NCBI RefSeq assembly: GCF_018917865.1
Contig: NZ_JAHLPM010000001.1
Coordinates: forward strand, 1-64,000
DNA from: Tissierella simiarum
GTDB taxonomy: Bacteria > Bacillota > Clostridia > Tissierellales > Tissierellaceae
DNA length: 64,000 bases
Reading direction: 5' to 3'
This document shows, one piece after another, positions 50,493 through 59,897 of the stretch; position 1 is the first letter of the stretch, and every line of letters begins with the position of its first letter. Made by a program: the position numbers and the translations under genes. The notes under the pieces are model-generated. The model was not told the origin of the DNA. It did no database searches and was given only the letters and a program-made list of their open reading frames with translations.

Positions 50493-53400
50493 CTAATCTC
50501 CTTTCACCACTTCAATAGGTGCTATGGAAAGAAGAAGTCTCTTTAATCCTTCCTTATCAAAAGCAATAACTAATTCTTTATCTCCTTCTCTATCTTTGGT
50601 TTGGACTATGGTACCCATTCCCCATTTCTTATGTCTTACCTTATCTCCAATATTGATATCCAAGTTGATATCCTTTTTTACTGCTGGTTTCTGCTGTACT
50701 ATAAAAGGTCTTGGTTCTCTTGTATCTTTCTTTAAGGTAAAATCTTTAACAGATATTAGCTGTTCCTTAAAGCTTTCTTTAGTCTTCTCTTCTTTTACTA
50801 TGACTTCTCCCATTTCCTCAATAAATCTAGAGGGTAATGTATAGTTAACATTTCCATAAATAGTCCTTATTTTAGCATTGGTAATATATAAAAGCTTTTC
50901 TGCTCTAGTAATGGCTACATAACAAAGACGTCTTTCTTCTTCTAAGTCACTTTCACTATCTAAGGCTCTGGCTATAGGAAATAAACCTTCCTCCATACCT
51001 ACTAAAAATACTACTGGAAATTCTAATCCTTTCGCACTATGAACCGTCATCATAGTTACTACATTATCTGTATCTTCTGTTTTATCTATATCAGAAAGTA
51101 AAGTTATATTTGCCAAAAACTCTTCTAAACTACTTTCCTCTGAATGAACCTCAAAATCCACAGCTACAGAAATAAACTCTTTAATATTTTCTATCCTAGT
51201 TTGAGATTCAATTGTATCTTCTTTTTCTAGTTCCTTTATATACCCTGTAGAATAAATAACTTCTTCAATAAACTCTTTTATACCCATTATCTCCTTCATA
51301 GCCATAAATCTATTCATCATGTCTACAAAAGGGTTAAGACTATTTTTTGCTCTAGCTGATAATCCAGGTATATCGTCTAAACTTAAAAGAACGCTATACA
51401 TAGATTCCTCTTTCTCTAGGGCATATTCTTCTATCTTTTCAATAGTTGCATTTCCAATACCTCTTTTCGGTACATTAATAATTCTTTTTAAAGATATATT
51501 GTCTACTGGATTTTGAACCAATTTTAAATATGCTATTATATCCTTTATTTCCTTTCTATCATAGAACTTTAATCCCCCTACAATTTTATAAGGAAGATTT
51601 TTTCTTATAAAAACTTCCTCAAAGGAACGAGATTGAGCATTGGTCCTATAAAGAATAGCCATATCTGAAGGCTTGTATCCTTCATCAATTAATTTTTCTA
51701 TTTTATTTGCAGCAAATAAAGCTTCGTCTTCCGAATCCAATAAAGCATCATAACTTATAGGATCTCCTTCGTGATTACTAGTCCAAAGGTTTTTATCTTT
51801 CCTTTCCGAATTGTTTCTTATAACTTTATTTGCAACGTTTAATATGTTCTGAGTAGATCTATAATTTTGTTCTAATATTATAGTTGTAGAATTTTGAAAG
51901 TCTTTTTCAAAGTTTAATATATTGGTTATATCTGCTCCTCTCCAACCATAAATGGAATTATGAACCACTATACCTTGGCATACATATTGTCTTAAATTAG
52001 GTATAGATAAATCATGCACAAAACCATCATACTCCTCTACTCTTACTTCACTAACAATCTCTTCAGTAATTTCATCATTATTATATACCGCTATACTCAT
52101 TGAAGGTTTTATATGAGAAGCTGGCATAAAATTAAATGTAGTATCTTTAGATAGCTTTGCTCTTTGGTTTATTTCAATATCTTCCTCTAAAGTAATGATT
52201 TCAGCAGCTAGCTTATAAGCCTCATCATAATCTTTTCTTTCTGTTTCAATTCTCCAAGTATTTCTTTGCCCTTTCCTTGTATTGAATTCATTATTTATAG
52301 CTTTTTCTCTTAATTCATCTCCTGATGTATTGAAATCAATTCTATGGCTATGCCAGCCATCATCACTTCCAGTAACTTTTCCTCCAAAATAGGTTAAATT
52401 AACGATTCTTCTAGAAACACCTTTTCTTATTACTGCTCCTTGTCTAATCAATGGATATTCTTCAAAAATTAACAAATCATCCATAAGTTTAATTACATTA
52501 CTTCTTGTGTCAATTTCATTAAAGAATTTATTAATAGATTCCTGTGTTAGTGCTACCCTTCTACCTCGTGGATGAAAAATCATTGTAGGTATTCCATACT
52601 TTGTAGAATATAATAATTCATAATAAGTAGCTTCCTCCTTAGAATTACACACTCTTAATATCCATGCTTTATCTCCGTTTTCTTGGTTCATCCTAACAGC
52701 TAGTCCGTTTTTTATCTCACCTTTTTCATAAGATCTAACACCTTGAGTTTGTCCTATTCTATATCCCAACTCCTTTTTATACATGAGATAAACATAAAAT
52801 ACTCCAGGTTCTGGATTTAACTTAGAAAACATAATGTGATTGGGTGTAAGCTTTAATTCTTTCCCGCTTTCTGTTTTAATGTATATAATGGGTCCTTGGT
52901 ATTCCTTTTTCATTATTGCATCTATAGTACCTGCCATCACTTTTCCACAGCCACCAGATGAATAAACCATGTTCCCCTTTTCCAAATCTTCTATATTTAC
53001 TTCTCCATTAGGTGTATTTACTTTCATGCCTTCGGCAATACATTGGTCCCCGTCCCCTACTACACATATATTCCTATGTTTACCAGATAATAACTTAACT
53101 AAATCATATTGAACTTTGTTTGTATCTTGATATTCATCTACAAATACATACTTAAACTTTTTCTGATAATAGTCTAATACCATTGGATTGGTCTTTAAAA
53201 GCAATACGGTTTTTATGATTAAATCATCAAAATCTAATGCATTATATTGTTTCAGCTTTTCTTGGTATAATTCATATAATTCTCCTATATTTCTTTTGTA
53301 ATAATCCTTATAATTTTGGTTTACATATGTATCAGGTTCTGTCATAGTATCCTTTAAAGAACTTATTGCAGCTAACACTGATCTCTCTTTATACACTTCC

Positions 53401-53792
53401 TTATCTAAGTTTTTTTCCTTTATACACTCTTTCATTAAAGTTATTTGGTCATCTCTATCATATATAGTAAAACTTCTATTAAATCCTATTTTATCAATAT
53501 CTCGTCTAAGTATCCTAACGCATATGGAATGAAAAGTTCCCATCCACATATCTTCTACATGTTCTTCTAATAAATCAGCTACTCTTTCCTTCATTTCATT
53601 AGCAGCCTTATTTGTAAAAGTTATTGCCAAAATATTTCCCGGGAAAATTCCTTTTTCTTCAATCAAATATGCTATTTTATGAGTAACTACTCTAGTCTTG
53701 CCCGATCCTGCTCCGGCTAATATCAACAACGGCCCTTCTGTATGAAGAACTGCTTCTCTCTGTCTATCATTAAGTCCAGATAAATAATCCAT
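50493..53792 (-). CDS. pcrA: ATP-dependent DNA helicase PcrA/UvrD containing an intein
   Basis: The 1099-aa open frame is a 737-aa superfamily 1A helicase interrupted by a 362-aa intein (residues 251-612). Helicase motifs are Walker A ILAGAGSGKTRVVTHK, VFVDEYQDTN (motif II), motif III split as VGDGDQ and SIYGWRGAD, EQNYRSTQNIL (IV), VMMTVHSAKGLEFPVVFL (V) and RRLCYVAITRAEKLLY (VI). The C-terminus has the PcrA RNA-polymerase-binding fold (GDKVRHKKWGMGTIVQ). It unwinds DNA in repair and rolling-circle replication. It is co-transcribed with ligA. The helicase works only after protein splicing. Confidence 0.95.
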   Translation of the reverse strand: MDYLSGLNDRQREAVLHTEGPLLILAGAGSGKTRVVTHKIAYLIEEKGIFPGNILAITFTNKAANEMKERVADLLEEHVEDMWMGTFHSICVRILRRDIDKIGFNRSFTIYDRDDQITLMKECIKEKNLDKEVYKERSVLAAISSLKDTMTEPDTYVNQNYKDYYKRNIGELYELYQEKLKQYNALDFDDLIIKTVLLLKTNPMVLDYYQKKFKYVFVDEYQDTNKVQYDLVKLLSGKHRNICVVGDGDQCIAEGMKVNTPNGEVNIEDLEKGNMVYSSGGCGKVMAGTIDAIMKKEYQGPIIYIKTESGKELKLTPNHIMFSKLNPEPGVFYVYLMYKKELGYRIGQTQGVRSYEKGEIKNGLAVRMNQENGDKAWILRVCNSKEEATYYELLYSTKYGIPTMIFHPRGRRVALTQESINKFFNEIDTRSNVIKLMDDLLIFEEYPLIRQGAVIRKGVSRRIVNLTYFGGKVTGSDDGWHSHRIDFNTSGDELREKAINNEFNTRKGQRNTWRIETERKDYDEAYKLAAEIITLEEDIEINQRAKLSKDTTFNFMPASHIKPSMSIAVYNNDEITEEIVSEVRVEEYDGFVHDLSIPNLRQYVCQGIVVHNSIYGWRGADITNILNFEKDFQNSTTIILEQNYRSTQNILNVANKVIRNNSERKDKNLWTSNHEGDPISYDALLDSEDEALFAANKIEKLIDEGYKPSDMAILYRTNAQSRSFEEVFIRKNLPYKIVGGLKFYDRKEIKDIIAYLKLVQNPVDNISLKRIINVPKRGIGNATIEKIEEYALEKEESMYSVLLSLDDIPGLSARAKNSLNPFVDMMNRFMAMKEIMGIKEFIEEVIYSTGYIKELEKEDTIESQTRIENIKEFISVAVDFEVHSEESSLEEFLANITLLSDIDKTEDTDNVVTMMTVHSAKGLEFPVVFLVGMEEGLFPIARALDSESDLEEERRLCYVAITRAEKLLYITNAKIRTIYGNVNYTLPSRFIEEMGEVIVKEEKTKESFKEQLISVKDFTLKKDTREPRPFIVQQKPAVKKDINLDINIGDKVRHKKWGMGTIVQTKDREGDKELVIAFDKEGLKRLLLSIAPIEVVKGD
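51957..53042 (-). other. Intein within PcrA, with GIY-YIG-like nuclease insert
   Basis: Its first residue is Cys (CIAEGMKVNTPNGEVNIEDL) and it ends GIVVHN before Ser+1 of the helicase. Block B is LTPNH (T66, H69), and the closing block is YDGFVHDLSIP. Between the Hint halves, residues 80-150 read FYVYLMYKKELGYRIGQT, then R103 and YYELLYS with E142. This is the spacing of a GIY-YIG endonuclease (Y-x-Y, Y-R-I-G, Arg, Glu). No LAGLIDADG motif is seen. It sits exactly in helicase motif III. All splice residues are present, so splicing should be active; nuclease activity is inferred. Confidence 0.9.
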
Positions 53793-53860
53793 TAAATTTC
53801 ACCATCCTAAAAAACATTTGTTTCCTTTCCATTATATAATAAAGAAAGAATTTATCCAAT

Positions 53861-53897
53861 AAAAAAACATCCCTTTACAAATTGAGATGTTTTTTTA
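53861..53897 (-). terminator. Terminator of the AraC-GGDEF regulator gene
   Basis: The AAAAAACATC/GATGTTTTTT stem has a T-run on the minus strand. It lies 140 bp after the stop codon of the gene at 54036. Confidence 0.7.
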
Positions 53898-54035
53898 TTG
53901 TTTTAAGATATTTCAAAGTAAATTTCAACTATAGATAATAAAATTAAACATATTAGTGAAGACTTTTATCTTTACTAATTATTATATAATACAAAACTAC
54001 AAAGTCATATAAAAAGAATATGTTAAATTATCTAC

Positions 54036-55334
54036 TCAAGCGTTTTCTTGTCTTTCGCTATATTCTTTATTGTATATTGAATTTCTATATTCACCTGGAG
54101 TCATTCCATATTTATCTTTAAAAACTTTATAGAATCTATTAGGATTTTTATATCCTATTTCTTCTGAAATTTTACTTATACTAATATCAGTATTTTTTAA
54201 AAGTAAGCTGGATTTTTTTAATCTAGCATTCTTTAAAATTTCACTAAAACTTCTATTGGTACTTTCTTTAATCAATCTACTTAAATAGCTAGGATTAAAA
54301 TGAAATTTTCTAGCTACTTTTTCTAAGGTGACATCCTTCATGTTATCGTATATATAGTGTAGAATTTCTGCTAACTTTTTATCCATTATATTAGGGAAAA
54401 TATTTTTATCAAACTTTTTCTCATAGGTCTGTATCATTTCTGAAATATATACTATAGTATCCTTCATAGGATATGTATTTTCTTTTTCGTGGTATTTATT
54501 CTTAATATACATAATTTTAGGAGTATCATTACATCCTAATTTTACAAAGCATATACTAAAACTTAATATATTATCTAAATATAGTCTATTATGTTTTAAA
54601 GCATATTGTTTTGCTTCATCCTGAATTCTCTCTATTACTCTTAAAGCTACATCTTTTCCTCCATTAATTATGGAAATAATAAATTCATCTTCTGAATATC
54701 TTATAACCCAATCATATCCATTTCTAATATTCGACTGAATAATACTACATATTTTTACTACAAAGTTATTTATAACTTCTTCACCATACGTATTTTTTAT
54801 GTAATTGAAAAACCCGATATTTACAATAATAAAGGTTCTTTCTTCTTTTAACTTATATCCGTTATATATATTATAAGGTAATTTTTCTTTCATAAATTTT
54901 TTATTATTTACCCCAGTTAACTGATCTATATATATTTTATCGTTTATTTCATAAAATCGATTCTTTACTTCTTTTATATTACCTATCTCTAAATCCTTTA
55001 TGCTACTATCTGTTATATCCTTAATTATTTCTATTACATAGTTATTATCTTTCATAGGAGAAGCCATAATTAGAAAAACCTTATCTTCATTAAATTCTAT
55101 TTTGGTTAATGTTCTATTTTCCTCAATGGCTCGTGTAGAAATACAATTTTCACATTCGGTTCCTAAATTCCATAAATCATAACAAATGGATTGAATATTT
55201 TCTACAGTAGAACTATTGCAATATACTACCTGTTTCTTAATTGGATTTATTATTCTAGCCGCATCATAAAAATTCTCCATTTTTAACAATATATCTACTG
55301 TCTCAGATATAGACTCATCATTTTTACTTTTCAT
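54036..55334 (-). CDS. Sensor-degenerate GGDEF-AraC transcription regulator
   Basis: This 432-aa protein has three parts. Residues 1-125 form a PAS-like sensor with ARIINPIKKQVVYCNSS and C...TECENCISTRAIEEN. Residues 150-270 are a GGDEF fold whose signature has decayed to YSEDEF, so it is probably not a cyclase. Residues 330-425 are an AraC-type double helix-turn-helix (LEKVARKFHFNPSYLSRLIK and ISKISEEIGYKNPNRFYKVF). It shares its sensor with the neighbour at 55432-56325, which has an intact GGDEF. It probably controls genes in response to the same signal; targets are unknown. Confidence 0.8.
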   Translation of the reverse strand: MKSKNDESISETVDILLKMENFYDAARIINPIKKQVVYCNSSTVENIQSICYDLWNLGTECENCISTRAIEENRTLTKIEFNEDKVFLIMASPMKDNNYVIEIIKDITDSSIKDLEIGNIKEVKNRFYEINDKIYIDQLTGVNNKKFMKEKLPYNIYNGYKLKEERTFIIVNIGFFNYIKNTYGEEVINNFVVKICSIIQSNIRNGYDWVIRYSEDEFIISIINGGKDVALRVIERIQDEAKQYALKHNRLYLDNILSFSICFVKLGCNDTPKIMYIKNKYHEKENTYPMKDTIVYISEMIQTYEKKFDKNIFPNIMDKKLAEILHYIYDNMKDVTLEKVARKFHFNPSYLSRLIKESTNRSFSEILKNARLKKSSLLLKNTDISISKISEEIGYKNPNRFYKVFKDKYGMTPGEYRNSIYNKEYSERQENA

Positions 55335-55431
55335 ACGTACATCACCCTTTGTTATCTACTTAACAATACCAATTTCTTTTTTCTATATCTACGTTAAGAA
55401 CTTCGTCTTAAACTTTGTATATTACATTTTA

Positions 55432-56325
55432 TTAGGAAGATACTGTTCTATTTTTACCAAGTCGTTTAGCTTCATATAGGTTTTCATCAACATTCTTTAA
55501 AACTTCTTCAATATTTTTAATATTAGGTTCAAGGGTATATGCACCAAAACTTGCAGTCACTTTTATTTCCTTGTCTCTGCAAAAAAAAGATTTATTTGTT
55601 ATACTTCTCCTTATTTTCTCACATATCATATATGCAATATCTTTATTTGTATTTTGAACAACTATAAGAAATTCATCTCCACCGAATCTAGCTGCCCAAT
55701 CATGCTTGTTTCTAATATTCTTCTTTATTATATTAGATACTTCTTTCAAAACAACATCTCCTGCCATATGGCCGAAGTTATCATTGATTTCTTTAAATCC
55801 ATCTATATCTGCCATAATAATAGAAATCTTTTTATTATTTAAGTCTACATTATATATATCTTCTGGAAGCCTTTCATTTATGTACCTTCGATTATATACT
55901 CCTGTCAGCTCATCTATAACTAATTTTTTATTAAGGTCGGATATAATATTTTTAAGTTCCTCTTTTTCTCCTAAGTCAGCAACTAAGCTAATAGTAATAT
56001 CTTTTATCATTTCCATAAGATATTCCTTTCTATTTATTGAAACCTTAGCAGCTGTTATCATATATATTTTATCTACTTCATATTGAATCTTTATATAGGT
56101 CTCATCTTCATTTAATGCTCTAGTAGAAATACAGTTTTCGCATTTCTCATCTATATTTAGAAAATTATTACAAAAATATGGTACTCCAATTTCAGATAAA
56201 TCATTATAATAGACTATTAAATTTCTTATAGGATCAATGATTCTTATAACATCAAATAGTTTATTTACTTTAAGTAAATTATTAACAAAATCATGAATAG
56301 CTAAAAATTCCTTATTTTCATACAT
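55432..56325 (-). CDS. Diguanylate cyclase with Cys-containing PAS-like sensor
   Basis: In this 297-aa protein residues 1-125 are the same sensor type as the gene just downstream (IRIIDPIRNLIVYYND, KCENCISTRALNED). A coiled linker leads to a complete GGDEF domain (VIDELTGVYNRRYINERLPE, IIMADIDGFKEINDNFGHMA, RFGGDEFLIVV). It should make cyclic di-GMP. There is no membrane segment, so sensing is cytoplasmic. The conserved C-x12-C-x2-C cluster in both proteins could hold a metal, Fe-S cluster or heme. Confidence 0.87.
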   Translation of the reverse strand: MYENKEFLAIHDFVNNLLKVNKLFDVIRIIDPIRNLIVYYNDLSEIGVPYFCNNFLNIDEKCENCISTRALNEDETYIKIQYEVDKIYMITAAKVSINRKEYLMEMIKDITISLVADLGEKEELKNIISDLNKKLVIDELTGVYNRRYINERLPEDIYNVDLNNKKISIIMADIDGFKEINDNFGHMAGDVVLKEVSNIIKKNIRNKHDWAARFGGDEFLIVVQNTNKDIAYMICEKIRRSITNKSFFCRDKEIKVTASFGAYTLEPNIKNIEEVLKNVDENLYEAKRLGKNRTVSS

Positions 56326-56500
56326 ACTTTTATCCCCTTTAAAGTTGCAAGTTTTTCTCTTTAAATCCCTATTTACAAAAATTTCTAATCAATTACAAAC
56401 GATTGTATTTCATTACCTATGAAGTATCAATTACATAAATTTACCTAAACCATCTCTTTTCTTGACATTTTTATACATGTTTTTATACATTTTTATAAAT

Positions 56501-56530
56501 AAAATCCATACCTAAAAAGGTATGGATTTT
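56501..56530 (-). terminator. Terminator of the chemoreceptor gene
   Basis: The AAAATCCATACC/GGTATGGATTTT stem, reaching into the stop codon region, is followed by ATTTAT on the minus strand. Confidence 0.8.
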
Positions 56531-56531
56531 A

Positions 56532-57980
56532 CTAAAATACATTTATTTCTTTTTCGGTCAATTCTTCTGCAATTTCTACCATATCTTGAAATAGATTTAT
56601 CAATACCAAAGAATCTTTCTTGGTCTCTTCTAATAATCTAAGAGCTCCCTCTCTATTCCCTCTTCCTATAAACTCTATTGCTTTATCGCCAGAACCATGA
56701 AGCTTTTTATGGTAATCATCTACCTTTTGCCATGTTTCTAGTATTCTAGGGTTAGTCGGTTTAACAGAATGATAAAAATGACCAAAAGCACATCTCTTAT
56801 CATCAGTTTGAAGTGGAACTACTTTCATATTTGTAACCATATTTTCTAAAGTTCTAATCCAATCTTTATGAGCTCCTATAGCAGAACCAACTCTATGTAC
56901 AAATCTATCATTATCCAGTTTAAAATACTTACTAGTAGCCATTTCACCACTTTTTCCAGCTACATCAATAACTATTCTTTCTAATTCTTCTATAGAGTTA
57001 CCTACACTTTTTATTTCTTCAGATATATCCACTAATTGACTACTAGCTAAAGCAGCTTCTCCTGCTATATTAGCACTATCCAACATAGCACTGCTTGCCT
57101 CACTAATAGCTTGACTTAACCCTTCCCCAGATAAAGTTAGGTTTTTTATATCTTCTGCTATACTTTTGGTATTTTTTGATATATCAAAAAATACCCTTTC
57201 TATATCTGTTAAACTAGACTTTATTATGACTACTCCTTCTACTGTTCTTTTCACACTTACAGCACTTTCATCTGAATATTCGTGGATTTTTTCTACAAAA
57301 GAAGATAAGGAGTTTACTAATTCCTTCGTATTATTGGATAGATTTCTGATTTCAGTAGCTACAACAGCAAATCCTCTTCCATGTTCTCCAGCTCTATTAG
57401 CTTCAATTGCCGCATTTAAGGCTAAAATATTTATCTTTTCTGCAATACCATTAATATCCTGCAATAATTGCTCTATACTTCTTGTCGTATCAATTAATTT
57501 ATCTACATCATTTTTCATATCTTCAGTTAAATTAGAGCTACTTGCAATAATATTCTTTGCTTCAGTGACTTTAATGGTATTATCTTCTACATCATTATGA
57601 ATCATCTCTGTTCTAGTAGCAACTTTTTGAAATACATTATTATACTCTCTAGTATTAGCATCTATTTCTTCTATACTAGCACTTATTTCTTCAAAAACTG
57701 TTTGAACAGTTTGATTTAATTCTTCAACTCTATTAGTTTCTTTCATAATCTCATTAGAATAAAATTTTAACTTTAAATCAAAACTACTCATTTCAACTGC
57801 AATATTTAATATACCGCATATTAATTCCTTTACATCTTTTTTATTTAATTTCAAATCATTGCATAAAATCAATATTTTTTCAATAACACTGTCTTTTTTA
57901 TTAGGTTCTATATCAAAGTGTCCATCTAATATGGTCCCTAATGCTTTTTCGTATTCCTTTTTATTACTTTTAAGAAACAT
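56532..57980 (-). CDS. Soluble methyl-accepting chemotaxis protein with CZB zinc domain
   Basis: This 482-aa protein has no membrane segment. Residues 1-80 form a small helical domain. Residues 90-345 are the signalling coiled coil with the hairpin tip [20 protein letters not shown], then [15 protein letters not shown]. Residues 360-475 are a CZB domain with the zinc ligands in [22 protein letters not shown] and DYHKKLH. CZB receptors sense zinc or oxidants such as hypochlorite through a Cys-zinc switch. It fits with the two nearby GGDEF-type proteins as a signalling cluster. Confidence 0.9.
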   Translation of the reverse strand: MFLKSNKKEYEKALGTILDGHFDIEPNKKDSVIEKILILCNDLKLNKKDVKELICGILNIAVEMSSFDLKLKFYSNEIMKETNRVEELNQTVQTVFEEISASIEEIDANTREYNNVFQKVATRTEMIHNDVEDNTIKVTEAKNIIASSSNLTEDMKNDVDKLIDTTRSIEQLLQDINGIAEKINILALNAAIEANRAGEHGRGFAVVATEIRNLSNNTKELVNSLSSFVEKIHEYSDESAVSVKRTVEGVVIIKSSLTDIERVFFDISKNTKSIAEDIKNLTLSGEGLSQAISEASSAMLDSANIAGEAALASSQLVDISEEIKSVGNSIEELERIVIDVAGKSGEMATSKYFKLDNDRFVHRVGSAIGAHKDWIRTLENMVTNMKVVPLQTDDKRCAFGHFYHSVKPTNPRILETWQKVDDYHKKLHGSGDKAIEFIGRGNREGALRLLEETKKDSLVLINLFQDMVEIAEELTEKEINVF

Positions 57981-58105
57981 TTTTTCACCCCTAATTATAA
58001 ATATATGGTCAATGGATTACCAGCTTTATATACCCATAATATTATGTTTTATCTTCTTGTACAACAAAATTAGCTATTATTTTTAAATAATAAGTTATTG
58101 TTTAA

Positions 58106-58155
58106 AACATTTATTAAAGGCGAACTGCATATACAGTTCGCCTTTAATAAATGTT
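58106..58155. terminator. Strong hairpin terminator after the MFS gene
   Basis: Arms of 22 bp (including AAAGGCGAACTG/CAGTTCGCCTTT) with a short loop form a symmetric element able to stop transcription both ways. It lies 40 bp after the MFS stop codon. Confidence 0.85.
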
Positions 58156-58194
58156 ATTGAAATATTTGAAAAAGCAGATTCTAATATCTATAAA

Positions 58195-59424
58195 CTAATC
58201 TCCATAATTTTCTTCAATTGCTAGCCTTTTTTCTTCATCGTAATTTTCTACTGATACATCTCCATGTTTAACATAAAACATACAAAGCAGCGCAGCAAGA
58301 AAAGCTATGCAGGAATATAAAAATAGGGACTCATAGCTACCGACAATATCTTTAATAAATCCAAATAAAATAGGACTAGCTACAGCTGAGCTGGCTGAAA
58401 AAAAGTAATAATAGCCAGTATAAGTACCAACTCCACCTTTTGGTGCCATCTCTACCACCATTGGATAGGAATTAATATTTATTAATGCCCAGAATATCCC
58501 TCCTGCTACTAGCAGTATAGAAACTAATACAGCATTTCTTACAAAGATTAAGGGGATAAAGAATATCAAAGCTCCAATAATTCCTGTAAATATAGTCTTT
58601 TTTCTACCTAATTTTGTCCCAATAAAACCAGCTGGTATAGCAAATAATAAAAATGATACTGAAAATAAAGATAACACTATACTAGCTCTTCCTGGATCAA
58701 TATTTAAAACATATTGTCCATATAAGGAAAAAAAGGTTTCTACTGCATTAAATCCTGTAAACCAAAAGAATATAGCAAATAATATAAATATTAAGCTTTT
58801 ATTTTTTTCTATATCCTTAACTTTTTCAATTTTTTTCTTTTCTTCTATCCTAAAATCTCTAGGTTCTTTTATAAAAGTATATAAAATTATTAGTGCAATT
58901 ACCATAATAATTGAGGACATATGAAAAGGATAAGATGGGTTCATTCTATATAAAATTCCACCAATGGCGTAAGCTACAGCAGCTGCTAATCCGCCCATAA
59001 AATTAATTACTCCATTGGCTTTACTTCTTAAAGGACTGGGGGTTACATCTGGCATTAAAGCCACTGTTGGTGCTCTATAAATACTCATAGTAAAATTCAT
59101 GATTATTATAGTTAACATCAAAGTTATTAGACTGGTAGTATAAGGTATTATTGAAAATAGTAAAGCAGATATAGGTACCCCTATAAGTATATAGGGCATC
59201 CTTCGACCAAATCTATTGTTGGTTCTATCACTCATGGCTCCAAAAATTGGCTGAAAAGCTACTGCAAATAGATTATCAATTGTCATAATCATTCCAATAA
59301 CTGTAGCTTTTTTAGTATATTGTTCCAACATTATTGGTACAAAAGCATTATAAACAGGCCATAGAATACTTATTGCAAAGAAACCCAAACCTAAAATAAA
59401 GGTCTTTTTATAATCTAATTTCAT
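58195..59424 (-). CDS. MFS transporter, sugar:cation (GPH/SLC45-like) type
   Basis: This 409-aa protein has 12 predicted membrane helices. Loop 2-3 reads GAMSDRTNNRFGRRMPYILI, the GPH/SLC45 signature for sugar-cation symport. The mid-loop is charged (KEPRDFRIEEKKKIEKVK). It probably takes up a sugar or glycoside across the cell membrane. It lies 68 bp after a TrpR-like regulator gene, with a terminator between. The substrate is not deducible. Confidence 0.85.
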   Translation of the reverse strand: MKLDYKKTFILGLGFFAISILWPVYNAFVPIMLEQYTKKATVIGMIMTIDNLFAVAFQPIFGAMSDRTNNRFGRRMPYILIGVPISALLFSIIPYTTSLITLMLTIIIMNFTMSIYRAPTVALMPDVTPSPLRSKANGVINFMGGLAAAVAYAIGGILYRMNPSYPFHMSSIIMVIALIILYTFIKEPRDFRIEEKKKIEKVKDIEKNKSLIFILFAIFFWFTGFNAVETFFSLYGQYVLNIDPGRASIVLSLFSVSFLLFAIPAGFIGTKLGRKKTIFTGIIGALIFFIPLIFVRNAVLVSILLVAGGIFWALININSYPMVVEMAPKGGVGTYTGYYYFFSASSAVASPILFGFIKDIVGSYESLFLYSCIAFLAALLCMFYVKHGDVSVENYDEEKRLAIEENYGD

Positions 59425-59464
59425 CTACATCCCCCCTTATTTATAAAAGATTCTTTTTTAAAAT

Positions 59465-59493
59465 AAAGATTTCCCCTTATCGGAGAAATCTTT
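59465..59493 (-). terminator. Terminator of the TrpR-like gene
   Basis: The AAAGATTTC/GAAATCTTT stem is followed by ATTTT on the minus strand, directly at the stop codon. Confidence 0.7.
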
Positions 59494-59801
59494 TATTCTT
59501 CATTATCAAGGTAGCCTAGTCTTTTTAAAACAATATTGTATCCATCAGCTCCGTAGTTTAAAGATCTGTTTATTCTACTTATAGTCGCTGTACTTGCTCC
59601 AGTTTCATTTTCAATTTCATTATAGGTTCTGTTTAGCTTTAATAGCTTTGCAACTTCCAATCTTTGAGCAATAGATTGAATTTCTTTTACAGTACATATA
59701 TCTTCAAAGAATCTATAACATTCTTCCATTGTTTCAAGCTGTAAAATAGCTTCAAAGAATCCATCCACTTGACCACTTTTTATTCTTGAATTGTATTCCA
59801 T
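59493..59801 (-). CDS. yerC: YerC/YecD family TrpR-like DNA-binding protein
   Basis: This 102-aa helical protein has ILQLETMEECYRFFEDICTV, SIAQRLEVAKLLKLNRTYNE and the helix-turn-helix IENETGASTATISRINRSLN. This is the Trp-repressor-related family of Firmicutes. The start ATG follows GGAGGTGTTAAT. It probably binds DNA as a dimer. The target is unknown. Confidence 0.88.
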   Translation of the reverse strand: MEYNSRIKSGQVDGFFEAILQLETMEECYRFFEDICTVKEIQSIAQRLEVAKLLKLNRTYNEIENETGASTATISRINRSLNYGADGYNIVLKRLGYLDNEE

Positions 59802-59869
59802 ATTAACACCTCCTCCAATAACTTATTGTACACTTATATGTTAAAGCATGCAAGGATTTTAAGTATAGT

Positions 59870-59895
59870 AAAGGCTGGGAATTTCCCAGCCCTTA
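59870..59895 (-). terminator. Terminator of fhs
   Basis: The GGCTGGGAA/TTCCCAGCC stem is followed by TTTACT on the minus strand, immediately after the stop codon. Confidence 0.75.
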
Positions 59896-59897
59896 TT

